Shown here one piece after another: positions 23,846 through 36,959 of a stretch of 64,000 nucleotides of DNA. How positions within the stretch are numbered: position 1 is the stretch's first letter; each line of letters starts with the position of its first letter. This DNA comes from Parus major (lineage: Eukaryota; Chordata; Aves; Passeriformes; Paridae). Location of the stretch: assembly GCF_001522545.3 (NCBI RefSeq), contig NC_031770.1, positions 109,473,685 to 109,537,684 on the forward strand, written 5' to 3'. Below the pieces are notes generated by a model. That model was not told the DNA's origin and ran no database searches. It was given only the letters and a program-made list of their open reading frames with translations. Both the position numbers and the translations under genes were made by a program.

Positions 23846-25370
23846 TGCAGGCTGTGGGTTCCAGCTGAGGGTTACCTGTGACATGGGCACAGGGAGAAAC
23901 CTGAAGGCAGGAGGGTTTTCCACCCCCAGTTTTATCCTTTCCCCCAGACCCAGCTGACGGGACAGGGAGCACAGTGTGGTTCCTGCAATCCTTAGCAGGA
24001 GGAAGTTTCCCCTGTCCCAGCGAGCACATCCATGAATGAACAAAGGTTTGGAGTGCTGCCCACGCAGCAGAGATTGACACCCACGAGAGCAGCCTTTCCT
24101 TGGAGCTGACAGATTGCCATTTAACCAGCGAGTACAGAGAGCAAGTGTTCCTGTCCTCAGTCACCACGGAGAGACAAGGTTAACATTCCAAGTGATGGAG
24201 TGCAGCGCAGGTTTCCCCACGCCACACACCCAGGACTCCACACCACATTTGAAAACACTTTAATTTCAGTGATGGATACAGGGGAGCTCACTTTCCAGGC
24301 TGTGAACTCTTAGCAGCTCCTCAGTTTAATATATCATGAAAAGATTTACGCCCCCTCACCCAACTCCCATCCACCTGAAGGGAAGAAAAACATACATTTG
24401 GAGGAGACAAAAGAGGAAGGGAGGTATTTTATTATACTAGATGTCTTTTACAAGGGAAGTATTTTCAGCCATCTGCTCTAATTATTCCTCCTGTATTGGC
24501 CACCATCTTCATGCAACAATAGAAATAATTATCTCCTCAAGGGCAGAAAAAAAATATTTACAGAAACAAACAAAAGTTGATTATCTTTAGCTCCTAGGGA
24601 AAAAAAGAAACAAGCTACTTCTTAATGAAGGAGCAATTAGGAAGGTGGGTAGAACATCTATAATTAAACCAGACAAATTGGTGCAGGCTCCTCCCTCCTA
24701 CACATACTTGAAAGGGATGCAAATGCAAGTTATTTGCTACAGTCAGTAGAATTAACAAGCAAAATGCTGCCCAGTGCCCAAAGAAGCTGAACCTGTCTCT
24801 TGGCATCATTCCCTGCCTCTCCTGCTTTTCACACCTCTAACCCTTTGCCAAAGTAACTGAAATATACTCACCACAACTGTAAAGCTATGGAATTTCAATT
24901 GGCATGGGGAGGTCTTCCTCTGTGGAACAGCATCCCCAAGACAATTACAGCATTCTCATTCATCCTGTTCGTTAAGAGCAGCCTCCTGCCTGCACTGCAC
25001 CACGCAGTGTAAAAGTGCTTTTACTGTAGAAACCAAAACCAGAGCACTTTTGCAACTGTCTTTTCACTCCCTGCAGTGTATAAGGATTTTTCTCACTGAG
25101 AGAGTGAAGGCATATATACAGCTTTGTGGGAAAGATGGAATGGGGCCATCCCAAAGAGAACAGAAAATATCTTATGCTGTAAAAAAAAACCAAGTGTAAA
25201 GCAGAAAAAAAAATAATAATAAAAAAATAAAAGAATTCTCTCTACTAAGAGAAAAGCACAATGCCTCATTTTTTAGACCAATATATGAACTTTGACTTCC
25301 AGAAATAAATTAGTAGAATTTAATTCTATGTGCTATGAAATCAATGAATGGCCAGACTGAAGCTGCTGAT

Positions 25371-25525
25371 CAGGGAAGTGGTGGGATCATCCCTGGAAGT
25401 GTTCAGAAAACACAAAGATGTGACACTTGGGGGCATGGCTTAGTGCTGGAGCTGGCAGTGCTGGGGGAATGGTTGGACCTGATGATCTTGGAGATCTTTT
25501 CTAATGGAAAATTATTCTATGATTT
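25371..25525 (+). mobile_element. CR1 LINE 3' fragment (GATCTTGGAGATC subfamily)
   Basis: CATCCCTGGAAGTGTTCAG, GGACCTGATGATCTTGGAG and the tail AATTATTCTATGATTTT. Confidence 0.78.
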
Positions 25526-26087
25526 TTAAGGCTGAATTTCCCAAGGATTCTTCAAGAAGTCTCAGGACAGAAGGTATCACCTAATGCTCATTACAGGTGC
25601 AAACACCAACCAGGAAAGAGCTGCAAAGCTGCACACTGGGAACACTTCTTTAGGCAAACCCTGACTAGCCTCCATTCCAAAAAATCCAATTAAAAAAAAA
25701 TATAAAAATAAAAATAATTTTTTTTTAAAAAGAAAGACAAACCAGAGATTAATAATTGTCATTATTTGTAGGGTTTCTCCTGACCATCCAGCAATTCCAG
25801 AGAAGCTGTCTTCAAATATTTAAGTAACCTGTACAGAGTTTCTTAGGAAATCAGAGTGCCAAATTAGTCTAGTAGATCCTAAAATGTGCTCAGCAACTCC
25901 ATTAAAGATTTTTATTCATGTGCACATCCCTTCAGTGTTCCAAATTTGTCGTTGATTGAGGCATTTCCAAGCTGGATGTGAGGGAGAAGAAAGTAAGAGA
26001 GAAAGGAGAACCCCTGGAAAAGTTTGAAATTAAAAATCTCTCATCCTCTCAATGAAAGCATCACATTCAACTTCATCACTTCTATTT

Positions 26088-26190
26088 CATAGAACCATGG
26101 AATATCCAGAGTTGGAAGGGTGCCACAAAGATCTGAGTCCAATTTCTGGCCCTGCTCAGAACACCCCAAAAATCCCATTCCTGGGTAACC
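26088..26190 (-). mobile_element. Diverged CR1 LINE 3' fragment
   Basis: CATAGAACCATGGAATATCC, GAGTTGGAAGGGTGCC and AGTCCAATTTCTGGCCCTGC. Related to the copy at 38119. Confidence 0.6.
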
Positions 26191-28598
26191 GGATCAGACA
26201 CTGGTAACCAAACTGGGCAGCAAATGTAGAGAGACAATGGGACTATCTTATTCTGGTTTCTGAAATAAATGTGTCCAAAAACTGCAGAAATTGTGGTGCT
26301 CAACTCAAAAGTCACTAAGGAAGTAGCCTTAGACACACTCAAAAAACAAACAAATAAATAACAACCCTCCAGAACAAAAACAAATAAACAAAACCAACAA
26401 AATCAACAAAAACAAAAGCAGGAGAAGGCAAGGTACCTAGAGAACTATACACTGTGAAAAAATTAATCATTTATGACAAAAGATAACATTATCCCCAGGA
26501 AGACTGGAAGGAACTGTAGCTATGAATAAACCAAGGATGGAAACGAGCAGAACAATTCTGAATAAACCTGTGTGGAGAGACTGGAACAGAGACAGTAGAG
26601 AGACCAAACTCAGTTTTCCTGTATGACTTAACATTCCTGACATGACTGCCTGGGACAGAACAAGCCAGGAACACAACCCAACAAACCATTTCCAAGGCCA
26701 TAAGGTGATATTTTTATCACAATCTGCATCATCTGCTGCTGTGTAACTTCTCATTACCCACTATTCCAGCTTTAAAATGCAGGTGGGATTATCCCACCAA
26801 GCCCCTCTTCAATTACTCCCAGAAGTGTTGATGCAGCAAGGATCAGGGCTGGGTTCCTGGCTGGACATGTGATGCACTGTCCAATATCTTTATTTCTAAC
26901 TGAGACTTAGCTTGTATCCCCAGTTAAAAGGAAAGGAGTATTTTTTCCCTTTTTCTTATTTAATTTTAGCTGTCCTGCAGAAATCTCTCTGACTTCTGTT
27001 GAGTTGCACAGGCACAAGAAGGGAAGAATCTGGCTGGGCATGTTCTCTATGGGACTGATGAATGGCTCTAGTCTCTACCAAACTATTAGAGGATAAATCT
27101 GTTTACACACAAAAAATTGACCTGGGCTGGTGAGGTGGGACTAGAACCAGGAAACTGGCACGTCCCAGAGGTAAAAATACATTTGCAGCCAAGAGCATTA
27201 GTAACTCAAGACCATAAACAAGCCGCAGCATCATTAATTACTCAGACAGGGGCAGCTGCAGAAGCAGTGAGAAGACCCAAAAGCCAACTGTAAATAGTTC
27301 ATAGAGCTGATTAGTTCAGGAAAAAAATGAGTGGTCAGTTTTGGAGGTCAAAGGCCATGGCAAAAGTCAGTCTCAAGCCAGTCTGTAACTGGACAATGGC
27401 ATGAGAAACAGCTTAATTCCTGTTTAAAAAAAAATAAATAACTCAAAGAAAAAAAAAAACCAGCAAAGCCGCTTAGAAAACAACCACAAAAAAAAAAAAG
27501 GTATATTCAGCAGGGGAGTAATCACTGCAATTTTGAAGCACAGAAGGTAAGGCTCCTTGCTCCAGAAGTATTTAATTAAGGAGACGGAGGATTAGTTAAA
27601 TCTAATGGTGCTTTTATAGGGAGGGTACTGAAAAGGCATCACTGCTGTCAGGGGGGCTTGTCCCAGGTATAGATGAGCCATCTTTGCACACACAGGCAAC
27701 AAAACTCACCCAAACTCCATGTAAAATACCAGGTAATGGAGGAATATGAACCATCAATCCACTTCCTAATTAAACAAACCATGAGACCTCTGGGAAGGTC
27801 TCTTTGCCACACTCACACAAGGACCAAAGTGTTGTTCTTGGGTCTCTCAGGGTCATGGTGAGAAGATGAGCCTAAAATCATAAATCTAAATTTCAAATAT
27901 TAAAGAAAACACCCCAGGAAGCAGAGGTGTTGTCTTGGAGCATGTGAAGAGCTTTGTTTCATGGAATGTGTATTTCTGCCTGGTAACTCCTCCCCAAAGC
28001 TCATTTACAGCATGATATCCAGAGACAGATTATTTACTGCAGTGGAAATTATCCTAGTGCAGAGTTTTAAGCCCAACTTGCTGAAAATCCTGTGAGTGTA
28101 AACACATTAAGGAATTCAGTGCAACTTTCCAGTTTAGATACAGCAGGACTAGTTTTCCTTTCCAGAGCACTGTTAGAGGGCACACATAATTTACACATCT
28201 CTAAGCCAGCCATTTCACAAAGTACAGAGGCTTCTGAGACAAATTAAAACCAGCAATTTAATGGTAATGAGAAAATTACAGCATCAAGTTGTTTACACAA
28301 GCAGGATAACCAAGCCTGGTGACTGTGGCAGCCTTTGCACTGTGCAAATATTGTCTCCCAATTGAATGATCTTGAGTTACACTAACTAATCTGAGAGCAA
28401 ATATTGCAAATGCAAAGATTAGCTCAACAATTTGCTGACCACCTGCAGGAAAAGTAACCAAATTATGTCCTTATGTGGCAGCGAGCAGGATTTCTGAATG
28501 GGTGCTATAGTAAATGGGGTGGGAGGAGTGAGGCTCATCCACCCCAACAGTGCCAGAGAGAGCTGATGATGGTTATTTTTTATCAGGCAGGAAGATAA

Positions 28599-28830
28599 AC
28601 AGAATCACAGAGCAGTTTGGGATGGAAGGGACCTCTGGAGATCATCTAGTCCTACCCCTGCCAAGGGTCACCCAGAGCAGGGGACACAGGAACACCTCCA
28701 GGTGGGTTTGGAATGTCTCCAGAGAGGGAACTCCACACCCTCCCTGAGCAGCTGTTCCAGTGCTCTGACACCCTCAGTGTAAAGAAGTTCTTCCTCAATC
28801 TGAGGTGGAATTCCTTGTGCTTCAGAACCC
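28599..28830 (-). mobile_element. CR1 LINE 3' fragment (internal-start type)
   Basis: ACAGAATCACAGAGCAGTTT, CCTCTGGAGATCATCTAGTC, GTAAAGAAGTTCTTCCTCAA and CCTTGTGCTTCAGAACC. Confidence 0.85.
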
Positions 28831-29320
28831 CTTGCAAGAGTCCCAAGTCAGCTGTGAAGGTCAGGGTACCGGTGTGGGATCCAGCCCCTGACTTTCCCAC
28901 AGCTCCCATGGAAGCATAGGGAACACAGGTGAGCTGCTTCACAAACCATCTCCACTGCAAACCTGGCTCGCAGGGGGCTTGTAGGGATTTCCCAGGCAAA
29001 GACTGAAAAGTGCTTGGAAGAGGGCAAACTCTGTGTGTGTAACCTACAGCTTGGTCTGTCCTATGCATAAAATACAGCAACCAGACAGCAAAGCCACGCA
29101 ATCCAAGGACAGACACTGCTGCTGCCTTAATTGCATCCACATCTCCCCAGCCAAACGTCAGGGCCATTGATTATGAGTGACACAACCACCTACCCGGGGT
29201 AGGATCTGATGCAGAGCAACAGCATTCATAATTATCACTGCATCACAGGGATAATTGCAGGGGGAATGAGGTGTAAAGGGTTTGGCCAGCAGGAGAGGCA
29301 CAGTCACTTCTCTAAGATGC

Positions 29321-29645
29321 ATCACAGAATGGGAATGGTTTGGGTTGCAAGGGTCCTTAAAGTGCATCCTGTTCCTCCCCTTGCCATGGGCAGAGACACC
29401 TTCCACTATCCCAGGTTGCTCCAAGCCCCATCCAACCTGGCCTTGGTCACTTCCAGGGGTTGGACAGTGACAGATACTCTGAGAAACCTGTGCCTCATCA
29501 CCCTTTAGTGAAGAATTTATTCACAGTATTTGATCTAAAAATATTTTTATCTTAAGGCGCAGGTTTAATTACCCCTTGTCCTATTACTCCATGCCTTTGT
29601 GAAAAGTCCCTCTCCAGCCTTCCTCTAAGCCCCCTTTGAGTCTTG
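29321..29645 (-). mobile_element. CR1 LINE 3' fragment, about 325 bases
   Basis: ATCACAGAATGGGAATGGTT, TTCCACTATCCCAGGTTGC, and farther inside the element TTTGTGAAAAGTCCCTCTCC and CCTTCCTCTAAGCCCCC. Confidence 0.87.
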
Positions 29646-29849
29646 AAAGAATCATTTCCTCTCAGGCTGTGCTACAGGGATGCAGCATTTGGGACTCCCA
29701 GCAGCCACCAAGACTGTCCTGCTCCTGGAGAAGCAAGCAGCAGCGTCTTGTGCTGGCATCTGACTTCTGCAACGGGGAAAATCCTTCACCTGCCCCTCAG
29801 GTAGGGAATCTCACCCTGCACAGCTGATATTTCAGTAATGTCAGCTTTT

Positions 29850-30230
29850 GGAGCAGCTCCTCCCAAGCTGCGAGCTTTCAGAGCCCGCTTCCAAACCCGG
29901 TGTCCTGCTCAGCTTTAGCACATCCACGACATGCTGCCCTCAGCCTATCTGCGTGCATTATCTGCCGCCCTAATGTATCGTGTGCTGAACCACAGCATCA
30001 TTACAGGTAAGTGCTCAGGTTTAAATGCAAACATAATTGCATAATGTGGTACAGCCAGGAAGAATTATGCAGGAAATAGAGCCAGCTCCATCTGATAGCG
30101 CAATCTGACTGGAACGCCGGCCCTTCGCATCAAGCGTGCAGCCCAGATGGGGCAACCGAGAATAAAAATGCTTCGTGGTATCTTTATTGTCATCATCAAA
30201 AACACTTATCTGCCACAAAGGTAAAAAGGT
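29850..30230. promoter_or_regulatory. Candidate conserved or antisense-exon block
   Basis: CR1-free block with several CpGs, unlike its surroundings. On the plus strand, ATG at 29931 opens 25 codons without a stop and then meets a perfect splice donor, ACAG|GTAAGT (30003-30012), antisense to PKHD1. It may be a non-coding or antisense exon, or a conserved element with a chance donor. No partner exon was recognised. Confidence 0.25.
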
Positions 30231-31573
30231 GAAGATGGGGCTCACACAGGTCACAGAAGCAATAGGGTGTCAGCAGGTTTTTGGGGCTAGGAGGATGTCA
30301 CACCCCAGCAGAGGCCACCTTTGCCCTGTCACTCCAAGCTGAATTTGCCGGATCCTAATGGGAATCTGAGCACTGAGTGGCGTTGAGAACACTGGGAATA
30401 TCCATGACATTTTCCTGCAGTCAGGGGTGTCTCTTAAACTGTGATAAATTCAGATAAAGCCTCCCACCCTACTCTGCAAGGATCTGCACATAGAGGGGAG
30501 AACATTCCCAACACAAGACACCTTTGAAATGAGAACATGTCTGCAGCAGATAGGTACACTTTAATGCATTTATTTTATGTAGTGAAAATTACAACTGATT
30601 CTCGATGGAACAGAGCTTCCATCTACTTAATTTTAACTTTTTTCAGTAGTTTGAGCTCACAGTGGCACATGATAGATGATTTCAGGGGTGCAGACAGCCC
30701 CACAACAGAAGCCAGAAGGCAGCTGAAGTTAATTTAGTGCACTTTGAGCCACTTGCCCTGAATGACAATGCCTCCACTGAAGAGAGCATCACACATCTCA
30801 TGGGACAGTAACCACTCTTGTCATTTCAGGAGATTTTAGCCCAAGCCTCATTCAAATCAGATAAGATGAGAGCCTATGGTGAGAGAGAACCTCTCCACCA
30901 ACACACTGCCCTCTGAACTGAGAAGCCTTTGAGCTGAAAGCACAAACTGCTGCTGTTTGAGCTGTGAAGACATCCCTCTGTCTGTAACATGGCTGTAACA
31001 GCTCATCTTTGTTGGGGATGCAGATGCCCTGCAATAAACACACCATGGCCTTCACTCTCTGCCCCCCACGCACACGCTTGTCTGCCTGTTAATCATTTGG
31101 CAGGATGGAAAACCCAGGGTCCTTCTACCCAAGGATCCTGCTGGCACATCCTGACCCCAGTAACTGGATGCATTCAAGTGCTAAAGGATGCAATGTGTGC
31201 TGAGTAATATTCCAAGGATGAAGGTTTTGGAGAGAGTTGGGTACCATCCTAGTGCACACACACAAAAGGGGATGAAGGTAAAAGTGGAGATGCCAGCTAT
31301 CACCACCTGGAGAAACTCACCCAGAATTGTTACCCATGATACCTGTATTCAAATCCTTCATGTACCTGACCACCCAGAAACTCCCTCTTCCAGACCTGAA
31401 ATTGAACATTGCTTTGGGGCCACTCCAGTGACCAGCATCTTCAGTCCTTTCAACATGGAAAATCTCAATTTCTGCAACACTGTCTCGGCCATCTCAGCTT
31501 TGAAGGCACATTTTTTTTCTTGGTGGCTCCATCCTGTGACTCACTGTCGCCCTGAAAACTCAGCTTCTGAGCT

Positions 31574-31839
31574 TGCTGACATGGTTTTCTAAGGACTTTC
31601 CCAGGACAGTAACTGTAAACATAGATATGTGTACATTCTTTCTGTTACACGTCTTGTGATGGGCATCTCTCGTGGCCAGTGCAGTGGGAAAGTGTTATCC
31701 TGACCCTCCAATCCCTGGCTGTGGTCAGAAACCTATAAATCCTGGGAGGAAAAATAAACTCTGCTCTTTCTTTCCACCACACCTCGACCTGTGTCCTGCG
31801 TGATCTATTCATCTTCAGTGGTAACAACTCACCCCAGTA
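31574..31839 (+). mobile_element. Solo-LTR-like element, about 266 bases
   Basis: It has the order of a retroviral LTR: a TATA box (CCTATAAATCC, around 31733), then AATAAA about 20 bases later, then a pyrimidine-rich U5-like part ending ...GTGGTAACAACTCACCCC. It is flanked by GAGCT on both sides (31569-31573 and 31840-31844), a possible target-site duplication. No gag or pol remains, so this would be a recombined solo LTR of an endogenous retrovirus. The family was not identified and the exact ends are uncertain. Confidence 0.45.
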
Positions 31840-31904
31840 GAGCTCCCAAAAAGTCACTGCAGAACAACACTGCCTGTCCAACTTCTTCTGAACCAATTCA
31901 TTTC

Positions 31905-32138
31905 AGAGAACCACGCAATCACAGACTGGTTTGGGCAAGAAAGACCTTAAAGACCATTTAGATTTAACTCTCTGGCAGAGGAAGGGACACCTTCCACTAG
32001 AGCAGGTTGCCCCAAGTCCCATTCAATCTGGTGTTGAACACTTCAAGGGATGGCCAAAGCTTCTCTAGGAACCTGTGCCAGGTTCTTCCCACCCACACAG
32101 GGAAGGATTTCTCCCAGATATCTTACCTAAATCTACCA
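31905..32138 (-). mobile_element. CR1 LINE 3' fragment
   Basis: AACCACGCAATCACAGACTGG, GGACACCTTCCACTAGAGCA, TTCTCTAGGAACCTGTGCCA, ending CTTACCTAAATCTACC. Confidence 0.85.
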
Positions 32139-32769
32139 CAGAATGGTCTGTGCTGCCTCACTGTGCCTGCTCGCTGTGCCTGCCCTCCTGGGTTTGCTGG
32201 TGAGCTCAGGGAAAACTCCCCTCAACACTGAAATCAAAAATCACATCTTCTGCTCACCAAACACAGGTGAAGGCAGCAGGAAAAACTGCAAATAAAGGTG
32301 AATTAGAGAATGAAAGAGCAAGAGAGGTGTGTGTGGAAGAGGGAGCACCGTAACCCCTAAGTGGGTGAAGCTGAGCCTGACCCTTGATCAGAATCCCAGA
32401 GCCAGAGAAGATGTGTGAAAGCAGGAAAATAAACCAATAAGCAAAACAGCAATCTCTTTCCTCAATTTATTTGAGGAAGTTCAAATTTACCCAGCTCCTC
32501 TCAAACTGTCTTTGGCTAAAATCACCCCTAACGAGCTCTGACATTTGAAATTTAGCTGAATATGGGCTAACAGCTCCCAGCCCTCCACCACCCAGGGAGC
32601 TGACTGGGAATATTTTGTTAAAGTCATAAATGGGGCTAAACTGAGCTTTATTGAGAAGACCCAGCATTCAGGGGTGTTTGTGGCACCCACTTCACCTGAC
32701 GCTTCCCTGCCCTGGCACGTCTGCTTTTCTTCACGGGGACCACAGAGCTCTCAGTCCCCTCCTCTCCTC

Positions 32770-33110
32770 CACAGTGTAATTATTTGCTGATTTTTACGAG
32801 GTCCCCTTACGATCCCTTAATGAAGTCCTTTGCTCTGCAGCAATTCAGGAGGACAGATTGGACACGAGGGGCTTCCACTTAGGGAGCTGCCAATCAGGGG
32901 GTGGTACCCAGCATTAGGGAGCAGTTGTTAAGCCAGTCTATCACCCGGCTATTACAGGCTCATCATGAAAACAGCTTGCTTTTACTGGCAACCACATCGA
33001 ATTAACCCTTTCCTTAGAGACAGGGGGAAGCCTCGAGTAGATTCATTGCTGCAAAGAGCTCTGGTTTTCCCTCCTGCTACAGCAATTATTTAAGTTATTA
33101 ACAAACATTC
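32770..33110. promoter_or_regulatory. Candidate intronic regulatory block
   Basis: CR1-free block of balanced composition with a CCAAT box (GCCAATCAGG, near 32890), TAATTA-like and TTAACC motifs and several CpGs. Regulatory function is only suggested by its contrast with the flanking AT-rich DNA. Confidence 0.22.
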
Positions 33111-34099
33111 TCCGAACTGAAATCTTCCTACTTTAAATTTGTTTTTCCTCTGGTTGTACACCTAGATCACATTTTCAGTCTGTGCTAAACGTTGTGATAG
33201 CACCAACAGTAACAAAACCAGGGAAAAAAAACAAACTTTAAAAAAACCCTAAACAACAAATATTATTTGTCCTTTCTCTATTCCTCACTCTAAACTCTGT
33301 GCACAAAAGAAATCATGACACAAGATGATTTTCTCTCCATCACTACCAGCAGTTTGCTACAGGACCAAATTTTCAGACATTTTATCCTCAAGATTGATTT
33401 TTTTTTTTCTTTTCAAAGAAGTAAAACATAACTGTGTTCCCCTCCCATACACTTCTCACTTCTTGTGGATGGAGTGGGACACCTGATCTTGCCCTCATGG
33501 CAAGAGGACAGAGCAGGCACCAGAGTCAGAACTTCAGAGCTACATCCATGGCCCAGCCACATCAAGAATCCCCACAATGATCCCGCTCTGGCTGGGACTG
33601 TGCTGCTGAAACCTCCCAGATTTCAGTAGAAGGGTGACCACATCCCCAGTCCTTGCTGGGTGCTGAGCCAGATCTCAGAAATATTTGGGAAGGGGTTGTA
33701 AAAACACTGTGTTTTTACATCCAGCCCACAGTGCTGCTCTGTTTGGGACTGCGGAGAGGACACAAGTCAGAGGGTGATGCAGTCCTGTGCTAGTGACTCA
33801 AGGGACTGAAAGACCACATCTCTATCCCACATCCACATGAAGGACAAGACCATCAGACTTGTCAAGCCATGTTCCAATGCAGAACAAGCCTGGGCTAGGT
33901 GTGTCTCCAGGTTGCTCAGCCCTTTTCCCATCAAATTCAAGATGGGCAGCTGGAGAAGGCACAAGGCTTCCTCCAACTTCACACAGAGCCCAAGGCTGGA
34001 CATCCCAGCACAGCCCCAGGCATCCAACATTCCCACCCCCTTCCCCCAGACTGAGACAAAGCCAACAGGGTTTTGAGACACCCTATTTGGTGGAAGAAT

Positions 34100-34142
34100 C
34101 TACATCTTTCAAGGACCTTTCCAACCTAAACCATTCTGTGAG
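34100..34142 (+). mobile_element. Very short CR1 LINE tail
   Basis: AAGGACCTTTCCAACC followed by TAAACCATTCTGTGAGA, the last ~40 bases of a CR1. Confidence 0.6.
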
Positions 34143-34946
34143 ACCACATCCCACAGACGGAGAACCAAAGCTGTGGTTTCAAGCACAATCCTTTTCCCTC
34201 CAAAATGCTGAATTAGTCAATCAGAGTTTCTGCCATAATGAAACAGAAAAGTGGCAGCAACACTCTGTGCAAGCACCTGGGAGCAAGTGGAGGGGACACG
34301 AGCCCACAGTCACACAGGGAGCTTCCCCATATCCTTTTGACCTGTACTGGAGCCTTCCTTTTGTACAGGAAGGGAAATATTAGCTTTCTGTTCCCTGGAG
34401 CAACACTTCCAAAATGGCACTTTTCACTCCAAATCTGTTTCTCTTAAGGGTTGGGAGCAGGCATGAATGAAGGGGGGAAAAGGAAAACAGCTCTCATTAA
34501 ATTATGCCATGTTCAGCTCTGATTTCACACAGGTTTGTTTAAATGCCTATAGAAAAGCTTTGAGGTGCTTTGGATTACAGGGGCTGGCATCTCATCCTGG
34601 GGATTGTGGCATTCCATCCTGGGACATCCTGGGGACAGCTCCCAATGACCTCTCAGTGCAGTCACTTGAGTGGTCAGGACAAGAGTTTTCCCTGGAAAGG
34701 CACTTACAGTTCAGGAAGTAATCTCCTCAGAGACATTAAAAAGATAGTGGGGTTGAATGTAAAAAAGAAATTTCACAATGTTGGGGGAAAAAGAGAAAGT
34801 TTCAGTTCAGGCTTTGATTTTTTATCTGACAGCAGGAGAGGAAAGAGTTAAACCTTAAATGGGGAAGCAAACAGTTAAAGGAAAATAAAACCACACCACA
34901 AGTACATCTCCTAAATTTCCCATTGCAGCCCAAGGCCGAAACCATT

Positions 34947-35025
34947 AAAAGAGAAAAAAAAAATAAAAAAGAAAAAGAAAGAAAAAAAAAGAAAGACAAA
35001 GAAAAACAGAGAAAAGAAGCGAAGC
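34947..35025. repeat. A-rich purine tract
   Basis: Nearly pure A/G, mostly AAAGAAA-type, over about 80 bases. Confidence 0.9.
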
Positions 35026-35155
35026 AATTTTGCTTATCCTCTCCTCACACACCTAGCAGCCCCTTTTTCCTATTATTTATTTATTTAGCTTCTCCTTCCA
35101 GAGCAAGGCCCTTATTTTCTCATTTAGTCCAACAGAGATTGTCCTCCTGGAATGA

Positions 35156-35221
35156 CCTTTTTTTTTTTCCTTTCTCTCTCTCTCTCTCTCCTCCTCTCCT
35201 TCTTCCTCCCCCCTCCTCCCC
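35156..35221. repeat. Polypyrimidine tract with (TC)n core
   Basis: Sixty-six bases of only C and T, including about nine TC units. Together with the purine tract 130 bases away it forms a strand-asymmetric pair. Confidence 0.92.
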
Positions 35222-35239
35222 ACTGCCTCCAGGCCATTG

Positions 35240-35420
35240 CCCTCGTGCCAGTAACTAGATAACACACTCTATCAGAGATTTTTTAAAAAATCATTGCAAA
35301 GGCACTGGGGCTGATAGTGGCATCAATCCTTGCCTGACACGGGCTCGGGTCAACCATTTATCTCTTCACATTGCCTGTGGTTACTGGGGAGCCCATCTTG
35401 GTTCTCTACATCTTAACAAC
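35240..35420. promoter_or_regulatory. Candidate intronic regulatory block with GATA-type motifs
   Basis: Sequence between the pyrimidine tract and 35420 carries several GATA/TATC cores (AGATAA, CTATCAG, TGATAG, TTATCT). Inference from motif content only. Confidence 0.22.
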
Positions 35421-36025
35421 CTTGCAGATGGTACCTCTCTGCTCCAGCAGCCTCTGCACCCCAAGAATGGTTTTGTGGCTTTATTTTTATTAGGTTTTTT
35501 TATGGACTGTTCCGCTTCTTTTCTGTGAGGGTCTGGTGGGTTTTATCGCACTCCCCATCTCCTTCTGAAAATAACACTGGGACCAAGATATCAAGTTAAG
35601 AAAACAGAATTTGGAGATGCAAGGGTGGGCTTGCTGGGCTGCTTAAAGTGCATATTTATGAAAATACACACAAAATATTGTAGAAGAGTTTAATCTAGTC
35701 CTACTCTTGATGTCCTCTGTGTGACAGGGCTATTTTTGGCTGGTCACACTGCCAAAGGACCCAGAAACTCTACTCACAGCCCAAGACAACAAAGTCAGGT
35801 TCTATCAGGCTACTTGCTATTAAATCCTATGAAAATATTCCCAAACCTCAGCAAGTTGTGATCCCCATGGCCAGATAAAAGGTTCTGCTTTTGCACTCTC
35901 TAAATGGATACACAGGAATTAAATATCTTATTGTACCATAATTCTTCTTCAAGTGGAGAGATGAGCAGCTGTGTTTTTAACCCCCTCCAAACAAATTCCA
36001 CATCAAACTGGAGCCTGCTCTGTTC

Positions 36026-36173
36026 CTTCCCCATCCCTGGCAGTGTCCAAGGCCAGGCTGGATGGGGCTTGGAGCAACCTGGTTTGCTGGAAGGTGTCCC
36101 TGTCCATGGCAGGGGAATTGGGACTTAGATGATCTTTTTAAGATCTTTTCCAATCCAATTCTGTGACTCTATG
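36026..36173 (+). mobile_element. CR1 LINE 3' fragment
   Basis: CCCCATCCCTGGCAGTGTCC, GGATGGGGCTTGGAGCAACC and the tail CAATTCTGTGACTCTATGA. Confidence 0.87.
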
Positions 36174-36367
36174 ACCCCTACCCTGCCTAACTACTCTCAG
36201 CCTGCTGTAGTGGTTTTCCTCATGGACTCCCAAGGAGGAGCCCTTCACCCTGAAAAATGCACCCATCAAACATCCACACAGCATGAGGACAGCTCTAAAA
36301 TGAGATTAAAAAAGAGCCACTTCCCATCACTAGTAACCCTCACAGATGGAGAACATGCTCATGGTTT

Positions 36368-36438
36368 GGCCCTGTCCGTGGCAGGGGGTTGGAATGAGAT
36401 GATCTCTAGGGTCCCTTCCATCCCAAACCAATCTCTGA
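36368..36438 (+). mobile_element. Short CR1 LINE 3' fragment
   Basis: CCCTGTCCGTGGCAGGGGGTT, then GGGTCCCTTCCATCCCAAAC. Confidence 0.75.
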
Positions 36439-36959
36439 CCTTGCATCAGTCCTGCTGTGAGTAATAAAAGAGCAGTCCTTTATGCCCAGAGTGCCCTGGG
36501 CTTCCAGAGACCCTTCCATGCTCCCTGAAAGGTTTTGCCAGCTTTGTAAATCACCAAACATCTCCACTGGTTGAAACCATCTCATTGCTTCCTTCACCTC
36601 CAAATACTTTGGCATCAAGAGAGGTGGTAAGTAGGGAAAAAAAAAAGGTTAAAGAAGAAGGAAAGGAATTATTCAAAATATCTGCAGAGGAATACAAGCG
36701 ACTTGAAGAGCTAGTCCTGATTATATTAAATGGAAGTTGAACAGAAAGGATTTCTGAGGTGACTGTACATGTCTCAGACACAGCCTTTGTGGGGAGGTTT
36801 ATAATCTTTCCTTTCATGAGAAGTGAACAAAGCAGTTATCCCTGTGTCAGCCACCAAGCTGAGAATTCACAGATCCCCAATTCTCTGAGCCACCCCTTAA
36901 ATCTCAAGACCTTCCCTTAATGCCCTGTTAAAAACAAACTCAAGGCAGCTCAGCACACC

